Source of the DNA: Hydrogenispora ethanolica | Lineage (GTDB): Bacteria > Bacillota > UBA4882 > UBA8346 | Direction of reading: 5' to 3' | DNA length: 64,000 nt | Assembly: GCF_004340685.1 (NCBI RefSeq) | Contig: NZ_SLUN01000002.1 | Span: forward strand, 300,063-364,062 | Shown: positions 7,355-16,782 of the stretch, in pieces | Layout of the letters: each line of letters opens with the position of its first letter | How positions within the stretch are numbered: position 1 is the first letter of the stretch | Program-made: the position numbers and the translations under genes | Notes under the pieces: generated by a model | The model's input: only the letters and a program-made list of their open reading frames with translations | Database searches by the model: none | Told to the model about the DNA's origin: nothing

Positions 7355-8962
7355 ATGGATTGGTCAAGTTTTTCAAAAACCGATCTGGAATTGTTGACAA
7401 CTCCGGAAATCCTCAACCGGGGTTTGACTTACCTGGGGGCCGGGCACGTGCTGCAGACCTTCCGCTTCGGAACGGTGCTGGCGGGTAAGATTGCCGGGAC
7501 CGCCGCGTTCTATAAAGCCAGGCTCTGGCTGTCGGAGGGCGGGCCGCGCGGTGAATGCAGCTGTCCCTACGGCGGATTTTGCAAGCATTTGGCGGCCCTG
7601 GCCCTGGCTTGGCTGGAGGCGCCGGAACGTTTCGTCGATCTGCGGCCGCGTTTGGACGACCTGCTGGAACATAGGGAACGGGCGGCGCTGTTTCTGACGC
7701 GGCTGGCTACCCTCGATCCGGCCGGTTTCGCCGAATTCTGGCCCGACCGGGACGCTTCTCCGGCCTTCGCGGAAAGCCGCGCCTTGATGAACTTGGTCCG
7801 GACGGCCTTCAGTTATCCACAGTTTACGATGGATGGAGCGCGGCAGTTATGGGCCAAGTTGGAGCATCTCAGCGGATTGATCGGCGAGCGGCTCCGGGCC
7901 GGGGATTCCGAGGCGCTCGGGCCATTGCTTGAGTTGTTGGACGGAATGATCGCGACCCTCAAAACCGGCAAGTATCCTGTCTTAGAAGCCGGTTTCCGGG
8001 AGCTGTTGCAGTTGGTGGCCGAACTGGCACCCACCCTATCGGCTATTGCCGGCCTGGCGCTAGTCCGCCGCTTATTTGGTTATTCCTGTGATCCGGAACT
8101 CTGGGAGTACCAGGATGCACTACGGGCGGCGATTCGGGCCTATCTAGGCCAAAATGGTCAAGCCGCGGCCTTTTTACCCGAATTGGCCGGTGCAGCCGTG
8201 GCCGGCGATTTTTTGCGATTGGTTGCAGTTTACGAGCTGTTGGCTACCTGCCCCGATGAACCGGGCTATCGTGAACTGCATCATCGAGTGGCCGGGGAGC
8301 TTCAGGGGATGGAATCCGGCCGGCTTTGGCTGATTGACCGGTTGCTGGAGGGCGATCCCGATCAGGCATTCCGGATCGCGAGGGCCGGCTTGCGGGAAGC
8401 CGGGGACGGACCGAGCCGGATGGCTTTCCGGGAACGGCTCATCCGGATTCATCTCGCAAGGGGCGAGCCAAAACAGGCGGCCGTTTTAAGCTTTGCCCAG
8501 TTTGGCGAGGCGCCGGATTACCATGAGTACCTCCGGCTGAAAATGATCCTGGAACCTCTGCCCGGAGCATGGGCCGATGCTTGGCGACGCCTCGCCAAAT
8601 TCTTAGCGGAGCGGGGGATGACGGAGCTTTTGATGCAATGCGCCGCTCATGAAGGAGATGCCGCTTTGCTGACCGAGCACTGGACGGGACTGTCGAATGA
8701 CCCGGACCTGGCGCTGAAGCTGGCAGAAGAATTTAGCGCGGCATTCCGGGCCGAGTTGAGTATATTCTATCCGCCCCTGTTCCGGGTGTTGGCGGATCGC
8801 GGCGAGCCGCTGGCTTGGAAAGCCGCCATCCGAATCCTGGGCCTGTATAAGAAACATTGCCTCGCAAGCGGTCAGGAGGATCAATGGCGGACGTTCCGGG
8901 ATAGCATTGTCGCCGAATACCCCAACGACCGCCGCTTCAGCAAGGGCGGGGTTTTTTCCTAG
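7355..8962 (+). CDS. SWIM zinc-finger domain protein of unknown function
   Basis: A 535-residue protein whose one recognisable domain is an N-terminal SWIM finger: Cys68-x-Cys70, Cys76 and His78 in GECSCPYGGFCKHL. SWIM fingers bind DNA or protein partners. The remaining 430 residues are rich in Leu and Ala and look helical, like the repeat region seen behind SWIM domains in Bacillota proteins. No helicase motifs are present, so this is not the SNF2-linked form. The ATG at 7355 lies about 12 bases after an AAAGGA stretch. The gene begins just after the DnaA-box cluster. Its function is unknown. Confidence 0.7.
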   Translation: MDWSSFSKTDLELLTTPEILNRGLTYLGAGHVLQTFRFGTVLAGKIAGTAAFYKARLWLSEGGPRGECSCPYGGFCKHLAALALAWLEAPERFVDLRPRLDDLLEHRERAALFLTRLATLDPAGFAEFWPDRDASPAFAESRALMNLVRTAFSYPQFTMDGARQLWAKLEHLSGLIGERLRAGDSEALGPLLELLDGMIATLKTGKYPVLEAGFRELLQLVAELAPTLSAIAGLALVRRLFGYSCDPELWEYQDALRAAIRAYLGQNGQAAAFLPELAGAAVAGDFLRLVAVYELLATCPDEPGYRELHHRVAGELQGMESGRLWLIDRLLEGDPDQAFRIARAGLREAGDGPSRMAFRERLIRIHLARGEPKQAAVLSFAQFGEAPDYHEYLRLKMILEPLPGAWADAWRRLAKFLAERGMTELLMQCAAHEGDAALLTEHWTGLSNDPDLALKLAEEFSAAFRAELSIFYPPLFRVLADRGEPLAWKAAIRILGLYKKHCLASGQEDQWRTFRDSIVAEYPNDRRFSKGGVFS

Positions 8963-9240
8963 GAGGACGACAACCGGGCGAACCGGTCGCGTCATCCTGA
9001 AGGGAACAACTGACGAGGATGAGTCCGATGAGCAATGCCAGCCAGGCAAGGGCGATGATATCATTCGTAAAACAGATCATGCGCGTATTTTTCTCCAGAT
9101 TAACGCATATTTCAAAGCGGTTCGGTATAATTTATGGCTGTGACCCGCCGGCCGGACTGGTCCGATCGTATAAAATGGGGCCGCGTCATGCCAGCATTTT
9201 TGGTATAACGACACAGGGATGATTTCACGGCGTCGGGGGA
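8963..9240 (+). other. Gene-free stretch before the T-box promoter
   Basis: I see no convincing gene here. Short frames exist but lack ribosome sites and recognisable sequence. A TATAAT at 9126-9131 has no acceptable -35 partner, and a small ACCGGGCGAACCGGT hairpin lies near 8972. Confidence 0.5.
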
Positions 9241-9269
9241 TTGACTTGGCTGGTAAGAAAAGCTATAAT
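9241..9269 (+). promoter_or_regulatory. Promoter of the T-box/Nudix/thrS transcript
   Basis: TTGACT at 9241-9246 and TATAAT at 9264-9269 are spaced by exactly 17 bases and lie just upstream of the T-box leader. This is the best promoter match in this part of the window. Confidence 0.85.
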
Positions 9270-9275
9270 ATTATA

Positions 9276-9516
9276 TTAATAATATCTTTTTTGCGGATGA
9301 ACAGGAATTGTTCGTGTATCGGCTTGCAGAGAGGAAAGAATGGGTGCAACTTTCCAGTGCGACACGAATGGACCACCTGGGACGCTCCGGCGAAGGCGTT
9401 TGCGCATAAGTCGGCGTAGACCTCGATACGGTCTTCCCAAAGCGGGCCTTTTCGGCCAATCAGGGTGGAACCGCGGTTAATCCCGTCCCTATAGGGGGCG
9501 GGTATTTTTATTTTTT
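9276..9516 (+). promoter_or_regulatory. T-box leader with a threonine specifier
   Basis: The leader has the T-box core AGGGTGGAACCGCG at 9462-9475 followed by an intrinsic terminator (stem 9482-9502, then a T-rich tail). Stem I is visible: TTCGTGT at 9311-9317 pairs with ACACGAA at 9362-9368, with an AGAGAGGA bulge and a GGTGCAA terminal loop between them. Just below lies TGGACCACC, giving ACC (Thr) at 9372-9374 followed by A as the specifier. Uncharged tRNA-Thr would stabilise the antiterminator and switch on the Nudix gene and thrS. The specifier was assigned by eye. Confidence 0.9.
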
Positions 9517-9519
9517 GGG

Positions 9520-9957
9520 GTGAATGGGTTGATTCGGGATTATTGTGCTGGAGGTTTGGTTTTCGTTGGCGATCGCTTGTTGATCTTGCGGCGGAAAAAC
9601 GGTGTCTGGCTCTTCCCCAAAGGGCATATCGATCCCGGGGAGACGGCCGCCCAGGCGGCAGTGCGGGAAGTGAAAGAAGAGTCGGGCCTCACGGCCCGGA
9701 TCTTGGAAAAGCTGGCGGAGACGGCTTACAATTTTACCGAGGACGGCCGGGAACATTATAAAACCGTGGAATGGTTTGTAATGGAGGCGTTGACGGAGGA
9801 GATCGTTCCCGAAGCGGATCTGTTTACCGCGGGCCAAACCATTACCCAAACCGAGTTGGACCGGCTGACTTTCGCGAACGACCGGGAGTTGGCCGTGAAA
9901 GCTTTTCAAGCGATAGTAAGAATTCAATTGAAAGAGAAAGGAGCAGATAAGACGTGA
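9520..9957 (+). CDS. Nudix hydrolase
   Basis: A protein of about 145 residues with a complete Nudix box at residues 35-57 (G-x5-E-x7-REVKEESGL), which binds the metal and cleaves nucleoside diphosphates linked to another group. The start is uncertain: GTG at 9520 or TTG at 9529, the second with GGGGTG at a better distance. The 3' end overlaps thrS by four bases (GTGA), so both are translated from one mRNA under the T-box. The substrate cannot be told from sequence. A house-cleaning role linked to amino acid or nucleotide starvation is possible but only an inference from its regulation. Confidence 0.85.
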   Translation: MNGLIRDYCAGGLVFVGDRLLILRRKNGVWLFPKGHIDPGETAAQAAVREVKEESGLTARILEKLAETAYNFTEDGREHYKTVEWFVMEALTEEIVPEADLFTAGQTITQTELDRLTFANDRELAVKAFQAIVRIQLKEKGADKT

Positions 9958-11861
9958 AAGTGATCTTTCCCGACCAAAGCAGTCGCGAATATCCGGACGG
10001 CACGACGCCACGGGCGATTGCCGAGTCGATCAGCGGCCGCCTGGCCAAAGAGGTGATTGCCGCCCAGGTGGATGATACATTGGTCGATTTGAGTCAACCG
10101 CTGGATGGCGAGGTCCATCTCAAACTGATCAAGCCGGAGGATCCGGAAGGTTTGGAGGTATTGCGCCATTCGGCCTCGCATATCATGGCCCAGGCCGTGC
10201 GGCGGATTTTCCCCGATGCTAAATTGGCCATCGGCCCGGCCATTGAAAACGGATTTTACTATGACTTTGACTTGCCGGAGCCTCTAAAACTGGAGGACCT
10301 AGCGCGGATCGAAGCCGAGATGGCCAAGATCGTGGCCGCCGACCTGCCGTTCGAACGGTATGAGTTGAGCAAGGGGGAGGCCCTGGAGCGTTTCCGGGCC
10401 GCCGGCGAGAAGTACAAGGCGGAATTGGTGGAAGGTTTGGAAGACGGTACGATCAGCTTCTACCGCCAGGGGGATTTCGATGATCTTTGCCGCGGACCGC
10501 ACTTGCCCAGTACCGGCCGGTTGAAAGCTTACAAATTGATGTCGATCGCCGGAGCGTACTGGCGAGGCGACTCATCCCGCGAGATGCTGCAGCGGATCTA
10601 CGGCGTGGCCTTCGCCACCAAGGCTGGCCTGGAGGAGTATTTAAAATTCCTGGAGGAAGCGGCCCGGCGCGACCACCGCAAACTCGGCAAGGAATTGGAC
10701 CTCTTCTCCATCGATGACCAGATCGGTGGCGGATTGGTGCTGTGGCATCCGAAGGGCGCCCGGGTCCGTCAGGAGATCGAGCAATTCTGGAAGGAAGAGC
10801 ATTATAAGAACGGCTATGAGCTGGTCTACACTCCCCATGTCGGGCGGAGCACCCTCTGGGAGACCAGTGGCCATCTGGGATTTTATAGTGAGAACATGTA
10901 TGCGCCGATGGATATTGAAGGCCAGCAGTATTACGCCAAGCCGATGAATTGCCCCTTCCATATCGCTATCTATAAGAGCCGGGGCCGTTCCTACCGGGAG
11001 CTCCCCTTCCGCTGGGCCGAGCTGGGAACGGTTTACCGTTATGAAAAAAGCGGCGTATTGCACGGTCTGATGCGGGTGCGTGGTTTCACTCAAGACGATG
11101 CGCACATTTTTTGCCGGCCGGATCAGATGCCGGAGGAGATCGAGCGGACCCTCAATTTCTGTCTGAAGCTCATTCGCTCTTTTGGTTTTAATGACTTCAA
11201 GCTATACCTGGCCACCAAACCGGCGGACTCGGTGGGGGAACCGGAACGTTGGGAAGCGGCTACGGCGGCGCTACAGGCGGCCATCGACAAGGTCGGCTTG
11301 CCGAGCGAGATCGACGAGGGCGGCGGCGCGTTCTATGGACCCAAAATTGACCTGAAAATCAAAGATGCTCTGGGACGCGAATGGCAGTGCTCGACGATTC
11401 AATTTGATTTCAATATGTCCGAACGGTTCGGTCTGACCTATAAAGGAAGCGACGGCGCCGATCACCGGCCCTATATGATTCACCGGGCGCTATTGGGTTC
11501 GATTGAACGCTTCTTCGGAGTCCTTTTGGAGCATTACGAAGGCGCTTTTCCGACCTGGCTGGCTCCGGTCCAGGCGATGGTGCTGCCGGTTACCCCTGAT
11601 TATCTGGAGTATGCTCGGACGGTGATGGAAGATCTACGTAAAGTCGGGATCAGAGCCGAGCTGGATTCCAGAAATGAAAAGATCGGCTATCGTATCCGCG
11701 AAGTCCGGTTGCAGAAGATCCCTTACTGGTTGGTGGTTGGGGAACGTGAGGCCAGGGAAGGCGTGGTGGCGGTCAGTTCCCGGAAAGAGGGGGATCTGGG
11801 CAGTCAGAAGGTGGATTGGCTGAAGGAGCGCTTGCAGAAAGAGATTGCCGCGCATTCGTAA
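9954..11861 (+). CDS. thrS: Threonyl-tRNA synthetase
   Basis: A 635-residue class II synthetase of normal length that charges tRNA-Thr. An N-terminal TGS domain (about 1-60) is followed by the editing domain, with the HSASH metal motif near residue 73. The catalytic core has MNCPFH (zinc Cys), motif 2 RVRGFTQDDAHIFC and motif 3 HRALLGSIERFFG. The C-terminal anticodon-binding domain follows. The start is GTG at 9954, overlapping the Nudix stop, with GAAAGGAG upstream. Expression should rise when threonine is short, through the T-box. Confidence 0.97.
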   Translation: MKVIFPDQSSREYPDGTTPRAIAESISGRLAKEVIAAQVDDTLVDLSQPLDGEVHLKLIKPEDPEGLEVLRHSASHIMAQAVRRIFPDAKLAIGPAIENGFYYDFDLPEPLKLEDLARIEAEMAKIVAADLPFERYELSKGEALERFRAAGEKYKAELVEGLEDGTISFYRQGDFDDLCRGPHLPSTGRLKAYKLMSIAGAYWRGDSSREMLQRIYGVAFATKAGLEEYLKFLEEAARRDHRKLGKELDLFSIDDQIGGGLVLWHPKGARVRQEIEQFWKEEHYKNGYELVYTPHVGRSTLWETSGHLGFYSENMYAPMDIEGQQYYAKPMNCPFHIAIYKSRGRSYRELPFRWAELGTVYRYEKSGVLHGLMRVRGFTQDDAHIFCRPDQMPEEIERTLNFCLKLIRSFGFNDFKLYLATKPADSVGEPERWEAATAALQAAIDKVGLPSEIDEGGGAFYGPKIDLKIKDALGREWQCSTIQFDFNMSERFGLTYKGSDGADHRPYMIHRALLGSIERFFGVLLEHYEGAFPTWLAPVQAMVLPVTPDYLEYARTVMEDLRKVGIRAELDSRNEKIGYRIREVRLQKIPYWLVVGEREAREGVVAVSSRKEGDLGSQKVDWLKERLQKEIAAHS

Positions 11862-11913
11862 AACCGAGCAATGTAATTTTGACGTCAATTTTATTTCCAA
11901 TAGCACGCATTCG

Positions 11914-11942
11914 TTGACACGGATAACTGATTTTGATATATT
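11914..11942 (+). promoter_or_regulatory. Promoter of the branched-chain amino acid transporter operon
   Basis: A perfect TTGACA at 11914-11919 and TATATT at 11937-11942 are 17 bases apart, about 45 bases upstream of the binding-protein start. Confidence 0.85.
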
Positions 11943-11988
11943 CAATATAATAAGTCCTATCGTCGGACTAATTTAAAAGGGGGTTTTC

Positions 11989-13137
11989 GTGGTGAGAAAA
12001 AGTAAGGTTTTAGCCTTGACTGCGGTTTGCTTACTGATTGTCTCCATGATGTTCACAGTGGCTCAGGGTGCTGGCAAAACCATTAAGCTGGGAACCATCC
12101 AACCGATCAGCGGCCAGGTTTCCGCTTACGGCACCCAGACCCGGGATGCGATTTTAATGGCGGTGGAAGAGATTAACGCCAAAGGCGGCGTCTTGGGCCG
12201 GAAGATTGAAATGGCCGTGGAAGATGATGAAGCCAGCCCGGATAAAGCGAAGAACGCCATCATGAAGCTGGTCGCGCGCGATAAAGTGATCGCGGTCATC
12301 GGCGCCTTGACCAGCAAATGCTCATTGGCCATCACCAAATACGCTCAAGAGAAAAAAATTGTCATGATCTCCCCTACGTCAACCAATGACACGGTAACCG
12401 ATGCCGGTGATTATATCTTTAGAGCTTGTTACAACGACTCTTTCCAGGGCGAAGTCGTGGCCCAGTTCTCCTATGAAACGTTGAAAGCGAAGAGAGCCGC
12501 GATTCTCTATGATATCACCAATGATTATTCCAAGGGATTAACCACCAACTTCAGCAGCAAATTCAAGGCTTTAGGCGGTCAAATTGTCGCTTCCGAATCT
12601 TACAGCACCAATGATAAAGACTTCAACGCTCAATTGACCAAGATCAAAGCGACCAAACCTGACGTGCTCTTTATCCCCGATTATTACAGCACCATTTCGC
12701 TCATTGCCAAACAAGTCCGGAGCCAAGGTTTGACCATTCCGATGGTCGGCGCCGACGGCTGGGATGAGATCACCAATAACGCCGGCGATGAAGTGTTGGA
12801 TTGCTATTATAGCAACCACTACTCTCCGGATGCCAACGACCCCGAAGTCAAAGCTTTTGTAAAGAAATATGAAGCCAAATACAAGATCACCCCGAACGCC
12901 TTGGCTGCTCTGGGTTACGACGCCACCTATATCCTGGCTCAAGCCATTCAAAGAGCCAAATCGATCGATCCGGCCAAGATTAAAGTGGCTATGATGAAGA
13001 CCAACCGGAAGTACGTCACCGGACATATCAAGTTCAACAGCAAGCGGAATCCGGTAAAATCTGCGGTTATGCTGAAAGTCGTCAAAGGCAAGGACGGCAA
13101 ATTGGCTACGCAATATGCGGGTACCGTTAATCCGTAA
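11989..13137 (+). CDS. livJ: Branched-chain amino acid ABC transporter, substrate-binding protein (LivJ/LivK type)
   Basis: A 382-residue secreted type I periplasmic-binding protein. Residues 1-27 form a signal peptide ending at AQGAG; there is no lipobox cysteine at the cleavage region, which is unusual for a Bacillota binding protein. The body begins KLGTIQPISGQVSAYGTQ, typical of Leu/Ile/Val-binding proteins, with KAKNAIMKLV and SPTSTNDTVTD. It should deliver branched-chain amino acids (or a related amide or urea-type ligand) to the LivHMGF channel encoded next. The start is GTG at 11989 behind AAAGGGGG. Confidence 0.9.
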   Translation: MVRKSKVLALTAVCLLIVSMMFTVAQGAGKTIKLGTIQPISGQVSAYGTQTRDAILMAVEEINAKGGVLGRKIEMAVEDDEASPDKAKNAIMKLVARDKVIAVIGALTSKCSLAITKYAQEKKIVMISPTSTNDTVTDAGDYIFRACYNDSFQGEVVAQFSYETLKAKRAAILYDITNDYSKGLTTNFSSKFKALGGQIVASESYSTNDKDFNAQLTKIKATKPDVLFIPDYYSTISLIAKQVRSQGLTIPMVGADGWDEITNNAGDEVLDCYYSNHYSPDANDPEVKAFVKKYEAKYKITPNALAALGYDATYILAQAIQRAKSIDPAKIKVAMMKTNRKYVTGHIKFNSKRNPVKSAVMLKVVKGKDGKLATQYAGTVNP

Positions 13138-13196
13138 TTGTCAGAAAGTTGCGCTACAAAATGCCTAAAATTTGATCTATAATATTCCTAACATAG

Positions 13197-13227
13197 ATAA
13201 TGGGGGAATTGTCAATTCTCCCATTAT
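13197..13227 (+). terminator. Intercistronic hairpin between livJ and livH
   Basis: A 14-bp stem (13197-13210 with 13214-13227, one G-T pair) with a three-base loop lies in the 196-bp gap. It is followed by only a weak T-rich tail. Such hairpins often stop some transcripts or protect the binding-protein mRNA, giving more binding protein than permease. Confidence 0.6.
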
Positions 13228-13333
13228 TTATGGTTAAAGTAGCTTTAAACATGGTAGAGAATTTTTGAAACAATAATAGGATAAAGCCAAAGGAAGCTTT
13301 TGAAGTTACTTTGGTCCAAGAAGAGGTGGGATT

Positions 13334-14236
13334 ATGGGACTCCTCCAAGAAGTGTTTCAACAGCTGGTTAATGGCTTGGCGTTAGGAAGCATCTATGCCT
13401 TGATTGCGTTAGGATATACTATGGTTTATGGTATTGCGAAGTTAATCAATTTCGCCCATGGCGACATCCTGATGCTGGGCGCTTTTGCCGGATTCTTCGT
13501 CCTTATTACTGCATCCGCCGCGACTCCTATTCTTTATATCGTGTCGTTCGTTGTGGCCATGGCGATTTGTGCCGCCATCGGCGTAATCATGGAAAAGACT
13601 TGTTACAAACCTTTGCGAAATGCGCCCCGCATGAATGCGCTGATTACTGCGATTGGTCTCTCTTTCTTTCTTGAGAACGGCGCCCGGGTGTTTCCGCCGA
13701 TTGGCCCGAACCCGAAACAGTTCCCGACTTTGGCCAATGTCAATTTTAATTTGTTCGGCGTGAATATCAGCCAAGTTCAGATCATTGTATTCATTGTCTC
13801 AATCGGATTGATGGTTTTACTGAATTATATTGTAAATTATACGAAAGTCGGAAAAGCAATGCGGGCGGTCTCCTTCGATCGGGGGGCCGCGTATTTGATG
13901 GGAATCAACGTGAATCGGATCATTTCATTCACTTTTGCCATCGGTTCGGCGTTGGCGGCCGCGGCCGGAATCCTGTTTTCCACCGCTTACCCCCAAGTGG
14001 AACCGTACATGGGTATCATGCCGGGAATTAAGGCGTTTGTGGCGGCGGTTCTCGGCGGAATCGGCAGTATCCCCGGAGCGATGATTGGCGGATTTATTCT
14101 GGGGGTCGCCGAGACGTTGACCAAAGGGTTTATCTCTTCTCAACTGGCGGATGCCATCGCTTTCGGAATATTAATCGTCATTTTGATCGTCAAGCCGACG
14201 GGAATTCTCGGGGCCAATGTCAGTGAGAAGGTGTAG
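13334..14236 (+). CDS. livH: Branched-chain amino acid ABC transporter permease LivH
   Basis: A 300-residue membrane protein with about eight hydrophobic segments. The N-terminal LVNGLALGSIYALIALGYTM and the following INFAHGDILMLGAF are hallmark LivH sequences. The C-terminal half contains VLGGIGSIPGAMIGG, the cytoplasmic loop that contacts the ATPases. It forms the channel with LivM. ATG at 13334 follows GAGGTGGG. The next gene starts immediately after its stop. Confidence 0.95.
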   Translation: MGLLQEVFQQLVNGLALGSIYALIALGYTMVYGIAKLINFAHGDILMLGAFAGFFVLITASAATPILYIVSFVVAMAICAAIGVIMEKTCYKPLRNAPRMNALITAIGLSFFLENGARVFPPIGPNPKQFPTLANVNFNLFGVNISQVQIIVFIVSIGLMVLLNYIVNYTKVGKAMRAVSFDRGAAYLMGINVNRIISFTFAIGSALAAAAGILFSTAYPQVEPYMGIMPGIKAFVAAVLGGIGSIPGAMIGGFILGVAETLTKGFISSQLADAIAFGILIVILIVKPTGILGANVSEKV

Positions 14237-15232
14237 GTGAAAATGATGAATAAACGGGTTAAAAATTCAGCCATTTTACTCGGTATTTCAATATTAATCC
14301 TGGCGGCAGTCGCGGTATTCATCCGTACCGGAGTGATTGACGAATATACCGCCCAGATTCTGACCAACGCCGGAATCAATGTCATTATCGCCTTAAGTTT
14401 GAACCTGATCACCGGATTCACCGGGTTGTTGTCATTGGGCCAGGCGGGCTTCATGGCGATTGGGGCGTATACCACCGCCGTCCTGGTGATGCAGCTTCAT
14501 TTGCCGATGGTGGTCGCCATCCCCGCGGGAGGAGCGGTTACCGCGTTTTTCGGTTTTTTAATCGGCTTCCCGACCTTACGGATGCGTGGCGATTATCTGG
14601 CCATTGTGACTTTAGGATTTGGCGAGATTATCCGGGTGGTCATGATCAATTTAGACAAGATTACTGGTGGAGCCGCCGGTTTAAAGGGAATCCCGCCCTT
14701 CTCCGAGGATTTCACCTGGGGACCGATTATTTCCTTCGCTTGGGTATACATCTTTATGGTGCTGATCATCGCGGTAATCAGCAACTTGATCAACTCCTCG
14801 CCGGGCCGGGCGATCGTCGCGATTCGCGAGGATGAGATCGCCGCTAATTCCATGGGAATCAATGTATTTTATTATAAAATGTATGCCTTTACGATGTCGG
14901 CGTTCTTTGCCGGGATCGGCGGCGGGTTGTACGCGCTCTTTTTTGGCTATTTAAATCCGACGATGTTCAATTTCTTAAAGTCCGCCGATTTTCTAGTGAT
15001 CGTCGTATTGGGCGGCATGGGAAGCATCACCGGCACTGTGATTACTGGGTTCATCCTCACCTATCTACAAGAATTTCTGCGGATTCTCCAGGACTACCGC
15101 TTGGTCATCTACCCGTTAATATTAATTCTGATGATGCTGTTCCGTCCTGCGGGAATTATGGGAACCAAAGAATTGTCATTCGTAAAACTGTTTACGCGGA
15201 AGACCCGGGTTAAAGGTGGTGTGAGTCAATGA
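14237..15232 (+). CDS. livM: Branched-chain amino acid ABC transporter permease LivM
   Basis: A 331-residue polytopic membrane protein. LSLNLITGFTGLLSLGQAGF and TLGFGEIIRVV mark it as LivM, and VVLGGMGSITGTVITG is the ATPase-contact loop. The GTG start at 14237 directly follows the livH stop, and the 3' end overlaps livG by four bases (ATGA), so the genes are translationally coupled. It pairs with LivH in the membrane. Confidence 0.95.
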   Translation: MKMMNKRVKNSAILLGISILILAAVAVFIRTGVIDEYTAQILTNAGINVIIALSLNLITGFTGLLSLGQAGFMAIGAYTTAVLVMQLHLPMVVAIPAGGAVTAFFGFLIGFPTLRMRGDYLAIVTLGFGEIIRVVMINLDKITGGAAGLKGIPPFSEDFTWGPIISFAWVYIFMVLIIAVISNLINSSPGRAIVAIREDEIAANSMGINVFYYKMYAFTMSAFFAGIGGGLYALFFGYLNPTMFNFLKSADFLVIVVLGGMGSITGTVITGFILTYLQEFLRILQDYRLVIYPLILILMMLFRPAGIMGTKELSFVKLFTRKTRVKGGVSQ

Positions 15233-16020
15233 CCGTGCTGAAAGCGAATAACATTTCCATCAGTTTCGGTGGTTTGCGGGCGGTCTCCAATTTTAATCTG
15301 ACCCTGGAACAAGGGGAGCTGGTTGGGCTGATCGGGCCGAACGGCGCCGGAAAGACCACTGTTTTCAACATGCTGACCGGAGTTTATCAACCCACCGAGG
15401 GCGAGATCCTATTCTATCGGGATTCCTCAAACCCAGAGAGCATTGCCGGAATGAAACCGTATCAGATCACCAAACTGGGCATGGCCCGGACTTTCCAGAA
15501 CATAAGGCTCTTTAAGAATCTTACGGTCCTGGATAATGTACGGATCGCGTTTCATTTTAACGTCCGTTACAATTCATTCCAGTCAATTTTACGCACGGGC
15601 GCTTTTTATAGGGAAGAAGCGGAAAATGTCCAAAAAGCGCTGGAGTTGTTGGAAATTTTTAATATTCGTGAGAAAAGCAACGAGCTGGCCATGAACTTGC
15701 CCTATGGCGAACAGCGGAAGTTGGAGATCGCCCGGGCGCTGGCGACCAATCCCAAACTGTTGTTGTTGGATGAGCCGGCCGCCGGAATGAATCCTCAAGA
15801 AACCCAGGACTTGATGAAATTAATTGAGTTTGTGCGCCGGGAGTTTCATCTGACGATCCTCCTGATTGAGCACGATATGAATTTAGTCATGGGAATTTGC
15901 GAACGGATCAGTGTATTGGACTACGGCCAGATCATTGCCGAGGGAACACCATCCATAATCAGTAAGGACCCGAAGGTTATCACAGCTTACCTCGGAGAGG
16001 AGGTCGTAACCGGTGCTTAG
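15229..16020 (+). CDS. livG: Branched-chain amino acid ABC transporter ATPase LivG
   Basis: A 263-residue ATPase with Walker A GPNGAGKTT (residues about 36-44), the LivG-type GMARTFQNIRLF Q-loop, a signature region reading LPYGEQRKLEIARAL in place of LSGGQ (normal for LivG), and Walker B LLLLDEPAAGMNP. It energises the LivHM channel from the cytoplasmic side. It starts inside the livM stop and overlaps livF by eight bases. Confidence 0.95.
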   Translation: MTVLKANNISISFGGLRAVSNFNLTLEQGELVGLIGPNGAGKTTVFNMLTGVYQPTEGEILFYRDSSNPESIAGMKPYQITKLGMARTFQNIRLFKNLTVLDNVRIAFHFNVRYNSFQSILRTGAFYREEAENVQKALELLEIFNIREKSNELAMNLPYGEQRKLEIARALATNPKLLLLDEPAAGMNPQETQDLMKLIEFVRREFHLTILLIEHDMNLVMGICERISVLDYGQIIAEGTPSIISKDPKVITAYLGEEVVTGA

Positions 16021-16717
16021 AGTGAATGGTTTGAATGTTTTTTATGGCAACATCCACGCATTGCGCGATATCAGTTTCAACGTCGAGGAAGGTGAAGTTG
16101 TGACCTTGATCGGCGCCAACGGCGCCGGAAAGACGACCACTCTTCATAGCATTTCCGGGCTGACTCCCTCGAAATCGGGAGAGATCCAATTTCTTCAGAA
16201 ATCGCTGAAAGGGGTCTCGCCCAATCAGATCGTACAATTGGGCTTGGGTCAGGTGCCGGAAGGCCGGCGCATCTTCGCCAATCTAACCGTTTTGGAAAAT
16301 TTAGAGATGGGGGCCTATATTCGCAAGGACAAACAGCAGGTCAAAGCGGATTACGAAAACGTCTTTGCGCGATTTCCCCGTTTAAAAGAGCGTTTAAAGC
16401 AGATCGCCGGCACTTTGAGCGGCGGGGAGCAGCAGATGTTGGCCATCGGCCGGACGCTAATGTCCCGCCCGAAATTGATGCTGATGGATGAACCGTCGAT
16501 GGGATTGGCCCCATTGTTGGTCAAGGAGATCTTTGAGATTATCAAAGAGATCAATCGGGGCGGGACGACGATATTATTGGTGGAGCAGAATGCGCACATG
16601 GCGCTCTCCATCGCGCACCGTGCTTACGTCCTGGAGACCGGCAAGATAGTGTTGGAAGGGCCGGCCAAGGAACTTGCCCAGAACGAGCAGGTCCGTAAGG
16701 CTTATTTGGGCGGTTGA
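16013..16717 (+). CDS. livF: Branched-chain amino acid ABC transporter ATPase LivF
   Basis: A 234-residue ATPase with Walker A GANGAGKTT, the LivF-type LGQVPEGRRIFANLTV Q-loop, signature TLSGGEQQMLAIGRTL and Walker B LMLMDEPSMGLAP. It forms the ATPase heterodimer with LivG. The start is GTG at 16013 behind GGAGAGGAGG, within the end of livG. The operon ends with a strong terminator just downstream. Confidence 0.95.
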   Translation: MLRVNGLNVFYGNIHALRDISFNVEEGEVVTLIGANGAGKTTTLHSISGLTPSKSGEIQFLQKSLKGVSPNQIVQLGLGQVPEGRRIFANLTVLENLEMGAYIRKDKQQVKADYENVFARFPRLKERLKQIAGTLSGGEQQMLAIGRTLMSRPKLMLMDEPSMGLAPLLVKEIFEIIKEINRGGTTILLVEQNAHMALSIAHRAYVLETGKIVLEGPAKELAQNEQVRKAYLGG

Positions 16718-16744
16718 GACCGGCAAAGTTGCAGTAAGGTATCG

Positions 16745-16782
16745 GCCAGGGAAGGCGGTAGAATTCCCTGGCTTTTCATTTT
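16745..16782 (+). terminator. Terminator of the liv operon
   Basis: A 9-bp perfect stem GCCAGGGAA (16745-16753) with TTCCCTGGC (16764-16772) is followed by TTTTCATTTT. Confidence 0.85.

Noticed and set aside
9019..9222. Short frame before the T-box
   Set aside because: It has no ribosome site, no recognisable sequence and compositional drift typical of non-coding DNA.
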